Shown here in pieces: positions 25,816 through 38,600 of a stretch of 64,000 bases of DNA; positions within the stretch are counted from its first letter, which is position 1, and the number at the start of each line of letters is the position of its first letter. The position numbers and the translations under genes are program-made. Under the pieces are notes generated by a model. That model ran no database searches. It was not told the origin of the DNA and worked only from the letters and a program-made list of their open reading frames with translations. The DNA comes from Linyphia triangularis (taxonomy: Eukaryota; Arthropoda; Arachnida; Araneae; Linyphiidae), in the NCBI GenBank assembly GCA_963978545.1, contig OZ021722.1, positions 14,822,801-14,886,800 on the forward strand, given 5' to 3'.

Positions 25816-26077
25816 ATCCAAATAGTCACACATAATCTTACAACTACAAAATTAGACACATCCGGAAGCACATATCAGAAACTCTAATCTTTCGCCACCC
25901 AAATGTCAATGCCTTATTGATACCGTTCTATTTTTATACGAATCAAACTTTGAATTCCTAAACAAATGTCTTCTTCGATAACATTTCCGCAAACTTACCG
26001 TTCCTGCTATCGAGTGACATTCGACAATAGAAAATGTTGAATTTCGTAGTGTTACATTCCAACAAGGCAAATAAAAA

Positions 26078-26432
26078 ATGACAATGGCATTGGCCGACTA
26101 CTTAACAGTTCCGCTCGCGATATCAGTGACCGTTGCATGCCTTGCGTGCGTCTTGGTGAACATCTGGAGGAGGAACAAGAATCTTCCTCCTGGACCTTGG
26201 GGCATTCCCTTCTTTGGATACTATCCCTTCCTGTCTCCCAAACCGTACTTGGATTTCGCCCGACTTGCTCAGCGGTATGGCGACGTCTTCAGCTTCAGAA
26301 CTGTTGGTGGAACGCTGTTTGTGGTTCTTAATGGAACGAAAACCATGAAGGAAGTGCTGGTGAATCGAGCCGAGGAATTCATTGGGAGACCCTTGGAGAG
26401 CAATTTGCTGGAATGGATATCTGATGGGTTAG
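26078..26432 (+). CDS. P450-B coding exon 1
   Basis: ATG at 26078 has A at -3. The donor is GGGTTAG|GTGAGT. It encodes the anchor helix, the WRRNKNLPPGPWG hinge, and on to the SDGLG junction. It matches P450-C exon 1 at roughly 70 percent of positions. Confidence 0.95.
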
Positions 26433-28384
26433 GTGAGTCTGGTGTGCACTGTTTAAGAGTTAAACACGGAGAATCGTGTTGATGATTGAGGTGACAGAAT
26501 AATTTCCATTTTGCAGAAAATTTCTCATGTTTAAGAGGAAGTAGTAGTAAGAATCATTCTCGCTATGTTATAATCTTCATGACCGGTGCATTTAGAAACT
26601 ACTTTCTATAAAACCTTGAAATGTGGCGAGTAGGTACGAAAATGATCACTTAATGAAATGTCATAAGTTAAAAACTCGAAAATAGCGTCTAATATGTTTT
26701 ATTTTATAGTTGAAATCCTTACGTCAATGCATATGCAGTGGCTCCACCTGGTTTTGTCTTTTGCTATTTTACTTTTCTTAATAATAATTAGACATTAAAT
26801 AAAAATAATTTATGTAAATTCATGAAATGATCTTTTTCGTATCTACTCCCCAAATTTCAAGGTGGTTATAGGAAGTAGTTTCTAAATGCACTGGACTTAA
26901 AAATTGTAACATAGCGAGAATAGACAATAATCCGAACTAGGACATCCTATCAAAAGTTAAACATGGAAATCCGTATTGATGACTGCGGTGCCACGATAAG
27001 TTCCATTTTACAGAAAATTTCATCTGTTTAACGACTTCTTGAATAAATAAAATTGTAGTTCTTTACGAAAAATCGCAATTGAGGATTGGAAAAATACCGC
27101 AACTTGAACTTCTCAACCGTGCATTGTGGCTTCGATGAACCTTTTCTTTTTTTTTTTTTTAAATTTGTTCCTACATAGTAACGCGTAAATTTCTAGTCAG
27201 TCACGGTTTCAACGATTGCATCAGAAAAAGCAAACTTTGAATCTGGTCAATCACTTTCTTAAGCTGTGGTCACTTAATTAGAACAAATTACGCTTCTTGC
27301 AACAATTACCTTTCTTGCAAATCTAAAAGACTACTGAACTACTGAAAGGAAACGAATATTTTTATTATTTCGCCGATATCTTGTACTAAAACCGCAATAA
27401 GAAAATTTTTCTTACTACACAATCATTATGCCTTTAATAAAAGATAAACAGTCGAAACGAAGAACTTTCCGTTTCGGTGGAAACAATAGGGTATAACATC
27501 GTACTACAATTATTTAACTTTTGAGGATTACTAAACGTTGAAAAAAGTTTACGTGAAACTGACAAATTATTCTATCAAGCTAACAAGTCAAAAACAAGGT
27601 TAGTCAAAACGAAGAGGAATATTTTTTCGTAGTATCTACTCTAAAAAATAAACAGAATCACAAATGAAAATACAAAAGGTATTTAAATTCTAAGCTATCA
27701 ACCACAAATGTATTTTATTAATATTTCAAATTTCAAATTAAACCGTTATATTTTCAAACTAGCTCATTAATTGAACATTTTGTAAGTTTTTACATTTTAA
27801 TTGTTATATTACAATTTATCTCTATCGGGAAATTTTCTCTAAGCTAAATTTTTAAAAAGGTGGCTAAAATATAATCCATAGAAGCTAAATGTTTACTATA
27901 GATTTTTTATATATATTTCCAACTTTTATGTGTAATTGAGATATACTTAAGCAATTTTGATGGAGTTTTCAGAGTATTTGAATACTACGAAAAAATCTTC
28001 CTCTTCGTTTTGACCAGTGCTAGAAGTGTGCTAGGAGTTACGCGTCCCCCCACTTTTCAAGAAAATACCCATGCGTCCTCCTCTTTCTACAACCACTGAA
28101 ATCCATCCCCCCACTTTTAAAAACACTCAATCCACCTAAAAACTACTAATGAAAAATGACATTAACATTTAAATGTAGTGACACTGAGAAAAATTTATTT
28201 ATTTTTACTTTTGAAAACTTTTGAACTATTTATGGTGTATATATCATATTATAAAATTGTACTACCTTGTATAAAGATATAAGTATTTTTACTAATGAAT
28301 GCAGTTACATTTGATCAACTTTTAACTTCGGAGGAACTTTCTTTTAAGTTACATTTCCATTCTTGTTTCATAAAAAGAGGAGCT

Positions 28385-28420
<36 letters not shown>

Positions 28421-31400
28421 TTTTAGAATTCTCTATTAATTTAATTTCTTAAAAGTATGCCCATTTTGCAAGTAAAACAACTAAGTCGCCGAATATTCAT
28501 TAAAATAACAATGAATTTTAAACTCTCGTTTAATGTTAACGTTAGGAAGTATAAATTATTTTTTTACTAGTTAATATTTTTATTATAAGATACAAAATTA
28601 TAAAATTTATCCTTGTGGCGATGGGGGAGGGGGGGGGGGGGGGAGGAGGGCACTTATCACCAAATTTTGGGCGTCCCAACACTTTTTTTTACACCACTTC
28701 TACCACCGGTTTTGACTAACCTTGTTATTGCCTTGTTAGCTTGATAGAATACATTGTTATCGACAGCCAGTAAATATCCAAGTTTCAAATCGATTGGGTG
28801 ACGGTAAGTGAATTAATTAGCACTCCGAATACTTTTCCCACCACACAATTGAACTTAAAATAAAAAAATTAACAGGTCACAATTTGCTATACAGTCAAAC
28901 CCCGTTAATGCAAAATCGATTAACATGAAATCCTGTTTAACGCGAAATAAAAGTAGTTCTCCATACTTAAAACTTAACGTTAATTTATTCGTTTAACACG
29001 AAATTCGGTTAACGCGAACAATTTCAGCGGCCCCATTGACTTCGCATTAACGGGGTTTGACTGTATTACAAAATGTAGAATTTTTCTCAGTACAGAACGA
29101 AATACAGAAAATTTTAAACAATGGCTCTAAACTGTGTGTTAAAAAATACTTAACACGCACAGTTAGTCGACATTTCTAAAAACTAGAGACACACACCCAA
29201 AAAAAAAACACGTCAGAAATAAAAACCAACTGCGACTTTCCGATGCCCTTAGTGAAAACAATGAAAGAGCCATAAACTTACCTAGGACAGAGTTTTGGTT
29301 TATCTATCTTATCATGGCTTATCATCAGTATGCTTATCAGGAGGCTCGTCTCATTAACAGTTAACTGTCCATGCTCAAATACACTTCCGCAATATCTTCA
29401 AATATCCATGCTTTTAGATTCAGCTTTTATTGATGTAATAAAGTAATTTCGTTGTAATTCTCTATTCTTCTTGGGAAATTCTTGATGGTCGATTAATCTT
29501 TGTACTCATGCATAGAGAATCCATATTTCATATTTATTTAGGAGTAAATTTTGGAACATCCTGTTTGCCCCAATAAATCTCTTGCTTAAGATGAACCCCT
29601 AGTAAGGATCATTCTCTATACAAGCTATGTTACAGTCTTCTAGCCCAGTGCATTTAGAAACTACTTTCTTTAAAACCGTGAAATTTGGTGAGTAGCTACG
29701 AAAATGATCACTTGAGGAAATGACATAAATTAAAAACTGGAATATAGCTTCTAATATATTTTATTTTATATTTGAAATCCTTTCGTCAAAGCCTATACAG
29801 TGGCTCAACCTGCAATAAACTTTTGCTTTTTTTTTTATCTTCATTTATAAAATAACTAACTGAATACCCCTGCTTCGCTACGAAATTTTAACACGTGCAA
29901 TATTTTAGCTAGCTATGAGGGCTCGCGTTGCGGAAACCTGTCATTCGTGTATAGGTCCCTGTTTTTGGCGCTTCGCTCGCAGATTCATCGCTACTCAAAA
30001 TCAAGCTCTCTTCGTTCTCTGAAAAGTTCATTGACACATAAACACAGGCTTACTTCACTCGTTGAAAGGTTCATTGCTATGCAAGCATAGGCTCGCTTCG
30101 CTAGCTGAAAGGTTCATTGCTGCGTAAGCATTAGCTCGTTTCACTCCCTAAAATCTTATTGCTATGTAAAACCTTTAATATTGGAAGCCTCTACCCCGTC
30201 GAGAAAAAAAAATTCTAACGTTAATAGAATAATACAACACCCCTTTAAGATTATTTTAAAGCGTGTTTTGGGAAAGCAAAATTAGAGGCCAAAACTACTT
30301 ATGTTGAAACTTTCAGAGCTCTAGGCTTATTAGAAGTCGCTTTTTGTGAAAAAAATAATTAAAAAATTTACTTAAAGAAAGTTAAAATTTTAATTTGTTT
30401 TTTATGTCAGTCCAAATAGAAGTCCAAAACTACTTGTGTTGAAAATTTCAGAACTGTAGCCCAATTACAAATCGTTAAGTAAAATATTTGTTAATTAAAA
30501 AATAAAATTAAAAAACAAATAAAATTTTGAAATTCTGTTTTACAAAAATCCAATTAGAAGGCCACAACTACTTATGTTGAAAATTTCAAACCTGTAGCCC
30601 TATTAGAAATTGATTTGTAAAATATATATTAACTAATTAAAAAAATTAATTAATAACGAACTAAACAAAAATTTTAAATTCTGTTTTTCTTAAGTCCAAT
30701 TAGAAGGCCAAAACCTTTTTATGTTGAAAATTTTAGAGCTGTAGCCCTATTAGAAATCGTTTTGTAACATATTTATTAATTAATTAAAAAAATTATTAAA
30801 AAAAAACTAAATAAAAATTTAAAATTCTGTTTGTCAAAAGTCCAACCAGAAGGCCAAAACTACTTATGTTAAAAATTTCAGAGCTATAGCTTTATTAAAA
30901 ATTGTTTTGTAAAAAAAATTATTAATTATTTAAAAAAAAACTTTAAAAAAAAAAAACTAATCAAAATTTAAAATTCTGTTTTTCAAAACTACAATAGAAG
31001 GCTAAAACTACTTACGTGGAAAATTTCGAAGCTGTATCTCTGTTTGAAGTCGTTTTGTAAAAAAAATTATTTAAAAAAGAACTAATTGAAATTGTAGTAT
31101 TCTGTTTGACATGTATACAACTAGAAGGCCAAAACTACTTATGCTGAAAATTTCATAGCTCTACTCTAATTTTAAGTGGGTTTTTATAGATCCACAGAGC
31201 CACAGACAGACACACAGTTTGTTTTATTATTATAGATATACATTTCTACGTATGTTGAGAAATTTAAAAATATATTTAAATTAAATTTACTAATTTAAAC
31301 AAAATATCTTTTGCTTTTAGAGTTCTAAAAGTAAACTGAGATATTTTGGGGAGGGGATATATCCCTCTCCCTTGTTACGTGCCTGTTTTACTGAGTATAT

Positions 31401-31737
31401 AATTCTTCGGTTCCTTTTTCAAAAGTTTTAGAAGCAGCAACTTTAAGATATTCTTGCTTACTATATGATATTATACTCTTGATATTATTCTTCGCGCTTC
31501 TTATTTTATTCCTTAAAAATGGAATATCGACAATAACAATATTCATTACAACTAAATCTTTGCAGAGCTTCAAAAGTGCATTGCCTCTTTTAATTTTATT
31601 GAAATAATCCATATAGCGAATATTCTATAAAACTCCATAATTTTGAAAAGCTTCGAGAAATGTCTATATATTGTTGTATATTTTGTTTTAATTCTGCACA
31701 CTCATTTTAAATTTTATGTTTTAAATTTTTTTTACAA

Positions 31738-31775
<38 letters not shown>

Positions 31776-32587
31776 AAAGTTCAGTTTTTTTAAAAAAAAA
31801 GAAGAAAAAAAAGAGGAAGAATTCTAGCGGGAAAGGAGGGCAGGAATATTATTGGCTGCCGAAGGTCATGTGAGTATCTTGCTGGCTCTGTCCTTGACAG
31901 TGCCTTCTAGACCGCGAGGTTGCGGGTTCGAGTCCCGTGTTTGGCATGGGTGTTTGTAAATGTAAGTTGGCTTGTCTAATGAAGAAAGTTTCGGCGCATT
32001 ATAGCCCTCGTGTTGCTGACGGCGCCAGATAATCTGAATACAACCAACCTTGACAGTGCTGTCTCTCATTTCAAACATGTTCGAATTTGCTACCCAAGAG
32101 AGTTTCTGTCTGCCATTAGGGAAAAAAGGAAAACGAAGGGGAATTTCAAAGCGGACAACACTGTCGATCGGCTACTATCAGCTTTACTATCCTCGTGTAT
32201 AAACTCCGTTAGGGAGACTTTTCCGGAAGTCCCTCTATATATAATTTCACTGAAAGGTGTGAATTATATTTGATGATAAAATCTTGCTATTCATAATTTA
32301 CTTGATAAAAAATAATAACAGTCAAATCCCGTTAATGCGATATCGCTTAACAAGAAATCCCGTTTTGCGCGAAGTAAAAGCAGTTCTCCGTACGATGAAG
32401 TTTAAACTTAATGCTAATTTATTCGTTAAACAATCGTTTAATCTCAAACAATGAAATCCCGTTTAAGGCGCCGAAAAAATTTGCTCTTCAAACCAATTTT
32501 TTTTTACATGAACCCATACAACGTTTTCTTATACAGCAGGATAATGCCTTATCTACTTTAAATAATTTTGAAGAAGTAGACACATTA

Positions 32588-32648
<61 letters not shown>

Positions 32649-35600
32649 TATTAAAAAATTAAAGCAAAAATCAGTAACAGACATCTTAATAAGTTAAATA
32701 AATAATAAATTACTATCGTAATGAATACCTTTTAAAACTATTATACTAAATATTAGACTTGCAATGTAAATGTTCTATAAACAACAGCAGTATTAAATAC
32801 ACATATAGCTAGTAGTTTTAAATCTGCATTAATTAGATAAAAAAGTTTTTAGACGGTTAAAAAGATATTCGGTTAGCGCAAAAAAATTCGGCTGCCCCAT
32901 CAATTTCACGTTAACGGGATTTGACTCTATTGAACAAAGTATGGAATATCTTAAAATCTATCCTCACCACTATTTCAATAAAAATACGTAAGTTGTTATG
33001 TGAACGAGGAAGACAGCCATTTCACACATTAATCTTTTCCAGGCACAACTTTCTTATTTAAAAAAATCCTGATGTTCTTCACTTAGGTGTAACTCAAGAA
33101 GAAGGTCCAGCGTGGAAAGAACATCGTCGCTATTTTCTGCACACAGTGAAGAACTTTGGCTTCGGAAAGCTGGAAATTGAAGGATCCATTCAAGACGAGA
33201 TCAAGACGCTGAAAGAAGATCTGAAGAAAACTAATGGACGACCCACGGAATTGTCACTCCATGTCGCTTATGCTGTCAACAGCGTCATTGCGAAGATCAT
33301 GTTTGCCAGAAAATTCGACAAGTACGGAGATGTCTTCCCGAAACTCGCGAAGGCTGTTCATGACCTGATTGATATTTTTGCCGATAATCGATTTATGCTG
33401 GTTGGGATTCCTTTTCAGTGAGTTTGTTCTTCATAGCATCATTGTGTGTTTCTAAAAATCCGTTTAAATAATTAATTCGGGCTTCATAATAAAGACCTGA
33501 AATTACTTGGGCAATAAGGTGAATTTGTAATAGATTTTATTATAAAAATATTAGCTTAATGTATCCATTGTTTATTTTTTATTTTTTTTGTTTTTGTTTT
33601 TGTTTTTTGGAACTACCGACTGTCTATTTCTGCCACTTATAAAGTGCTTAACACAGCCAAATATTTCTCGTAATTTTGTGCATCTAGAAGAATATGAGAT
33701 CGAAATCTTCTAGTGTAAACCCCTCTCTCCAATCCCACCACACCAACGAGAGGACATTGAGGCCACGACAGATTTAATGTGCACCAGCCCCCATTAGGTA
33801 CACACCGATATTTGGCAGACAGAGGCCCGAACCCACAACCCTCCGGTTACGAGCTCGATATTCTACCGCAAGGGTACCGGAGCCCTCCATTGTTTATTAA
33901 ACTTAAAAGTTCTTGAGATTAAAAGATAAATAACTGGTGTACAAGACTACTTTGAGTAAGTGATTCAGACTATAGGAGTCTGCGGTTCATAGTAAAATGC
34001 TTGATAAAAAAATATTTTTAAAACATAATTTTAGTCTTAGATGACGTTCAGCATAATTTCAATAATGAACAATTCCCGCATTTTTTAGAAACGAGTGAAA
34101 TTAGTATATATTTATGAAGAATTTCTTTCTGATTCCAAATATTTAAACAAAGGTTCTTTTAAAAAATTAGTTATTTGAATATTAAGAAAGGAAAATGTCC
34201 CAAAACCGAGCAATAACCAGTCCGATCAGAACAGTCAACAAAGTCCGTGACGTAAAAAGATCCTATCGTTTCCATGGTTTCTGCTAATAGTTGGCGTTGA
34301 AAGAGTTGGCGTTGGTAGACCATTGCCGCATTCCGTACAGGTTGACGTGATTTGCGAGAAACTTGCAAATCTGGTTTCCACGGTTGCATTTCAAGCCAAG
34401 ATGTATGCAAAGCCGTGACGTCACATTCAATGCCAGCGAAATTAGTCGTTTTCTCGCCAACGTTTAACAAGGTAATTTTGATCGCAAATTAAAAAGAAGT
34501 AAAAGCGTATTGAGCAGAAATGTTTGTGTTTATTGCCTTACGAAACATTTAAAATTAAATAAAAAAAGATGAAGGGAAAAAAAATGCGGGAACTGTCCAT
34601 TTAAAATATACTGTATCTATTTTTATCGCATTTCCTTATCCATAGATGGCTATAACTTATTCTAACTATTAACATCTAATTCTATATGCTTTCGTTCTAA
34701 TATATTTGCGGTAAATTGCTGCTACATAAAGGAAAGTAAATTAATCAAAAACGTTATACAATTGATTTGAAATAACCTTGACTGAAATTACTATTGGGGT
34801 ACTCTGTGGGCAAAACTTTGAAATAAAATTTTTATCACTAAACAAAAAATGTACTATCTCATGTTATTCTTTTTCATATAAATCTGCTAAGGACTTTCAG
34901 CCAAACTTGAATTTTTTTTCAACAGGCTATCCATGTACTTGTGCCCCTGGTCAGTCAAAGTGCGTCGTGGCAGATCTTTCTTGAAGGATACAGTGAAGGG
35001 CATCATAGACGACCACGTGCGCTCTTTCGATCCGAACAACCTGCGAGACTATGTTGACAGCTACCTGTTTGAGATGGAAAAATTAAGGAAAAGCGAAAAA
35101 CTAGACAAAAGCTCTTTTACAAGTGAGTCATGCAATTAAACAAAGTGCCGAAGTGGTTAGAAACCGCACACCACCTCCAAAGATGTAAGGTAGTGGTAAC
35201 ATTTCCGTACCTTTTTCTATACACTATAAGAAATTCAATATTCAGTCACTTTCGTTTGAAGCCTCCGGATACAAGCCTTTATTCATTAATATCAAGATCA
35301 TTAATTTCATATTTTTACATCACACCAATTTCAAGTCCAAGGATGGAATTCTGTACAGATATGTCAAACTCAGGGATGGAGCCAGGATTTATGGAGGCCA
35401 AAATTCAAGTGTCAAGCTAAAAATTTAATTTCAGATTATTTTCATTCAGTTTTGAATTAAAAATTAAACTATCAAACTTGTTTGAAAATAAAACTATCGT
35501 AACTTGTTTTCTAGAGTGGATAGATTTTTTACAAGGAGCAATCTTCAAAAGCGATGTTAGTCGGGTAATATCTACTATTGTGACCAAGCCGGTAGCCAGG

Positions 35601-38600
35601 ATTTTTTCGGGGGGCGGGGTTATGGTCGATGGCATATAGTAGTCGATGGTATTTTAAATACATAAAACAAGTTACACAAAAAAAAGAAGGGGAAGAGGTA
35701 AAACAAGATTTCACACAATTTCGAGGGGGGGGGGGGGAGTGGGTTGTCCCGTGGTCCCCACCCCCATCTACGGTTTTGATTGTGACTGTTAAAAAAGGTT
35801 ATTATCATTTACTACGCGAAATTTCACGATATTCTGAATTTGTGCAAAACGGTTAAATGAGACTAACTCCACCACATACGCCGTTGAAAGAAAGAGGAGC
35901 AAGTCCAAATTTCAAAATGAACTTCCCGACTATGGGACAAAAAATATTGCGGAATACCTTCTCAGGTTACTGGGAAAGCAAAACGGGACAATTTGTCATA
36001 ATCGTCCTAGTGTTTGACTCTTTCTCAGGAAAGAGCATTTGGCGGATACGAATGTAAGACGGCTGTCTAAGTGTGATCCTGGGCCACTTTCTGCTTGTAG
36101 CAGGCTGCTTTTTTTCTTCTTCATTTAGATGAGCGCGCAGTTCGGATTGGTTAAAACGAGTCTTTCACAATTTAATCGCGCCACAGCTATCACTTGTAGA
36201 TATCGGAAACAGTCTTTTGCACTCATAATATCGTTCTTGGTCAGTAGATGCGGCAGATTAGGTAGCTGAGTTCCGATAACAAAAGTCAAAGATCGGAGCA
36301 AGTCGCTGAGTAATGACGCAATGAAACATAACCCTTTACTTTGAGATTTCATTGTTTGAAGAGAAACACGCCTTCTTAAAGATAAAAGGAGTTATCACCG
36401 ATATATACCTATCGCTCCACTATCAGTTGGATTTTTCAAAAAAAAGTTTCGTAATCCCTGCGTCAGGCAACAATTATCGCTTAGCGGATCTCGCTTGTGC
36501 GATAATATACAGCTATCGCTGAACTCGACAATGAAGTTAAGTGTCATCGTATTCAAGGTTGATGGACATGTAAAATTCTACTCTTCTAACTCGCATGACG
36601 ACAGCCTTATGCCTCAAGCAGTACGTTTTGCGACTGAAATGACTGTCGGAAATCTATTGTGCAGCGCCCCACTTGTTGGGCTGTCTTGTGGGGGGTCTTC
36701 CGATTTGTCTCATATTTGAGATAAAAAATTCGAGGCACATTCCTTTATAGTAGACGCTTCATTTCTTAATTTTTAAACTATTGAAAATAAAGGGCTACTG
36801 TAAAGAACTATCAGAGTCCTTTTTTCTCAATTCTCCCAGAGAAGCTGATTTAAAGTTTCAAGTCTGAGGGCTTGTATCAGGGTTGTGGTAAATGGTTACT
36901 CAAAATCTCACGTGCCATGATTTTCATTTGCCAGGAGATTCCACTTGGTTAAACTATCTTCTAATAACCTTGCAGATGGCGGGAAAACTTCGATTGCGAA
37001 AAAGAAAAAAGGGGGAAAATATGGATTCTGATTGGTCTTTGCCGTGTCCCTTCAAATATTACAGATTTTGTGGCTCTTTCAGTGTTAGATTCCACTGAAG
37101 CAGGACTTAACGTTGCCGGTGATATTTTCCGGATGAATTTGTATCCAGCTGAATTCATGTTTTCACACATACAAAAAAAAATCTTTTTAAATCATGTAAG
37201 TTTATGAAGTTGTACTTCTTTGTCACGTCCTCTTATTTCCCGGTAATTTTCGAGGGTATTTTTTTTACAATATCTGAGAGGGGCTATAAGGGGAAGTACA
37301 TTGTATTTTAGAGTCATAGTACCCCAAGGCAGAAGCACAGTGACGGAAAGTACCACCCACTTACTTTTTAGAAAAGTTAAAATTCAGTCCCAATTTTTAA
37401 ATTTCCAGTTGAATTTTTTTTATCTGAATTGATTGTGTTCCACAACCATGTTAGTTTACAAAATATCTTTGCATTGGACATAATATGAGCAGTAATAGAT
37501 AAGGGGGGAGGGGAGTGGGGGGTGCCCAAAAGTTAGTGTCAAGACGTACCCCTCCCCCCCAAGTGATCAATTTTATAATTTCGTATCCTATAATAAAGAT
37601 ATTAACTAATAAAGAAATAATTCATACTTCCTAACACTAACATTGAATAAGGGTCCCAAATTTAGTGTTATTTTAATGAATATTCTGGAAGTAAGATATT
37701 CAATTAAGTAATATTTCAACAGTATACTTAACAGTAATTGCATGTTATTGTAAGAAACAAGAATAGAAATTTAACTTAAAAGAAAGTTCCTCCAAAGTTA
37801 GAAGTTGACCTACTGTAAGAGTATTTGTGAATAAAAATACTTATATCTTTATGCGAAGTAGTATGATACATTTTTATTGTAGTATGATATAAATACCAAA
37901 AATAGTTTTAATAAAAAAAAAAAAAAAAAAAAAAAAGCACTTTAGATAACTTTTTTTTCCGTGTCTCTACATTAAAAGGTTAATGTTATTTTCATTTAGT
38001 AGTTTCTAGACGGATTGAGTGTATTTAAAAGTAAGGGGCTGGATTTCATTGGTTTTAGAAATGGGGGGGGGGGGGAGGCGTATGGGTATTTTCTTGAAAA
38101 GTGGGGGGACGCGTCACCCCTCGTCTACCCACACTTCTAGTACTAAAAGAAGAATCAATTTTATCTTGACATTCTGAAAGCAGAATCAGTTAAATGACAA
38201 TACAAGCATACGAATTGTAGACGTGTATATTCCACCCATTATTATTCCCTCTGAAACAAGTGGCGCAGTTTGGCCCTTGTGTTGCTTTTTCGCCTAATAC
38301 ATCTGGAGCCAACCAACCCTCTGGAGCAAGAACTTGTTAGTATTTGTAGAACTCAAAACGTAAAAGTATTATTGTTTTTATATAACAATAATTTTTCCTT
38401 TTTTTTTTTTTAGAAAGTGAACATACAAATAGATGGACTATTAAATTGTTTTGTTAGTGTAGACTAAAGCTGACAAAATATCACATAAATTTAGAAATAT
38501 AATGTATCACAAAAGTTTGGTTTGCTGTTACAAATGGAAAAGATTCCGAATCCACGATTCCCTGATCATATAGCATTGATATATTTGTGAAAACATCTAA

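Larger units (their letters stand above)
29866..31243 (+). mobile_element. Non-autonomous repeat with two internal tandem arrays
   Basis: It begins ATAACTAACTGAATACCCCT and GCTTCGCTACG and ends CAGACAGACACACAGTTTG then TTTTATTATTATAGAT, the same end style as 25205-25815. Between them lie a short-unit array (29930-30175) and a long-unit array (30279-31200). Intron 1 of P450-B. No coding frame. Confidence 0.55.

Noticed and set aside
30279..31200. Regularly spaced repeats considered as a CRISPR array
   Set aside because: Units are 126-148 bp, diverged and without unique spacers; the genome is eukaryotic with spliced genes.
35352..35775. Possible small element between CAGGGATGGAGCC and a C-rich right side
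   Set aside because: Ends could not be matched as inverted repeats and no target duplication was found.
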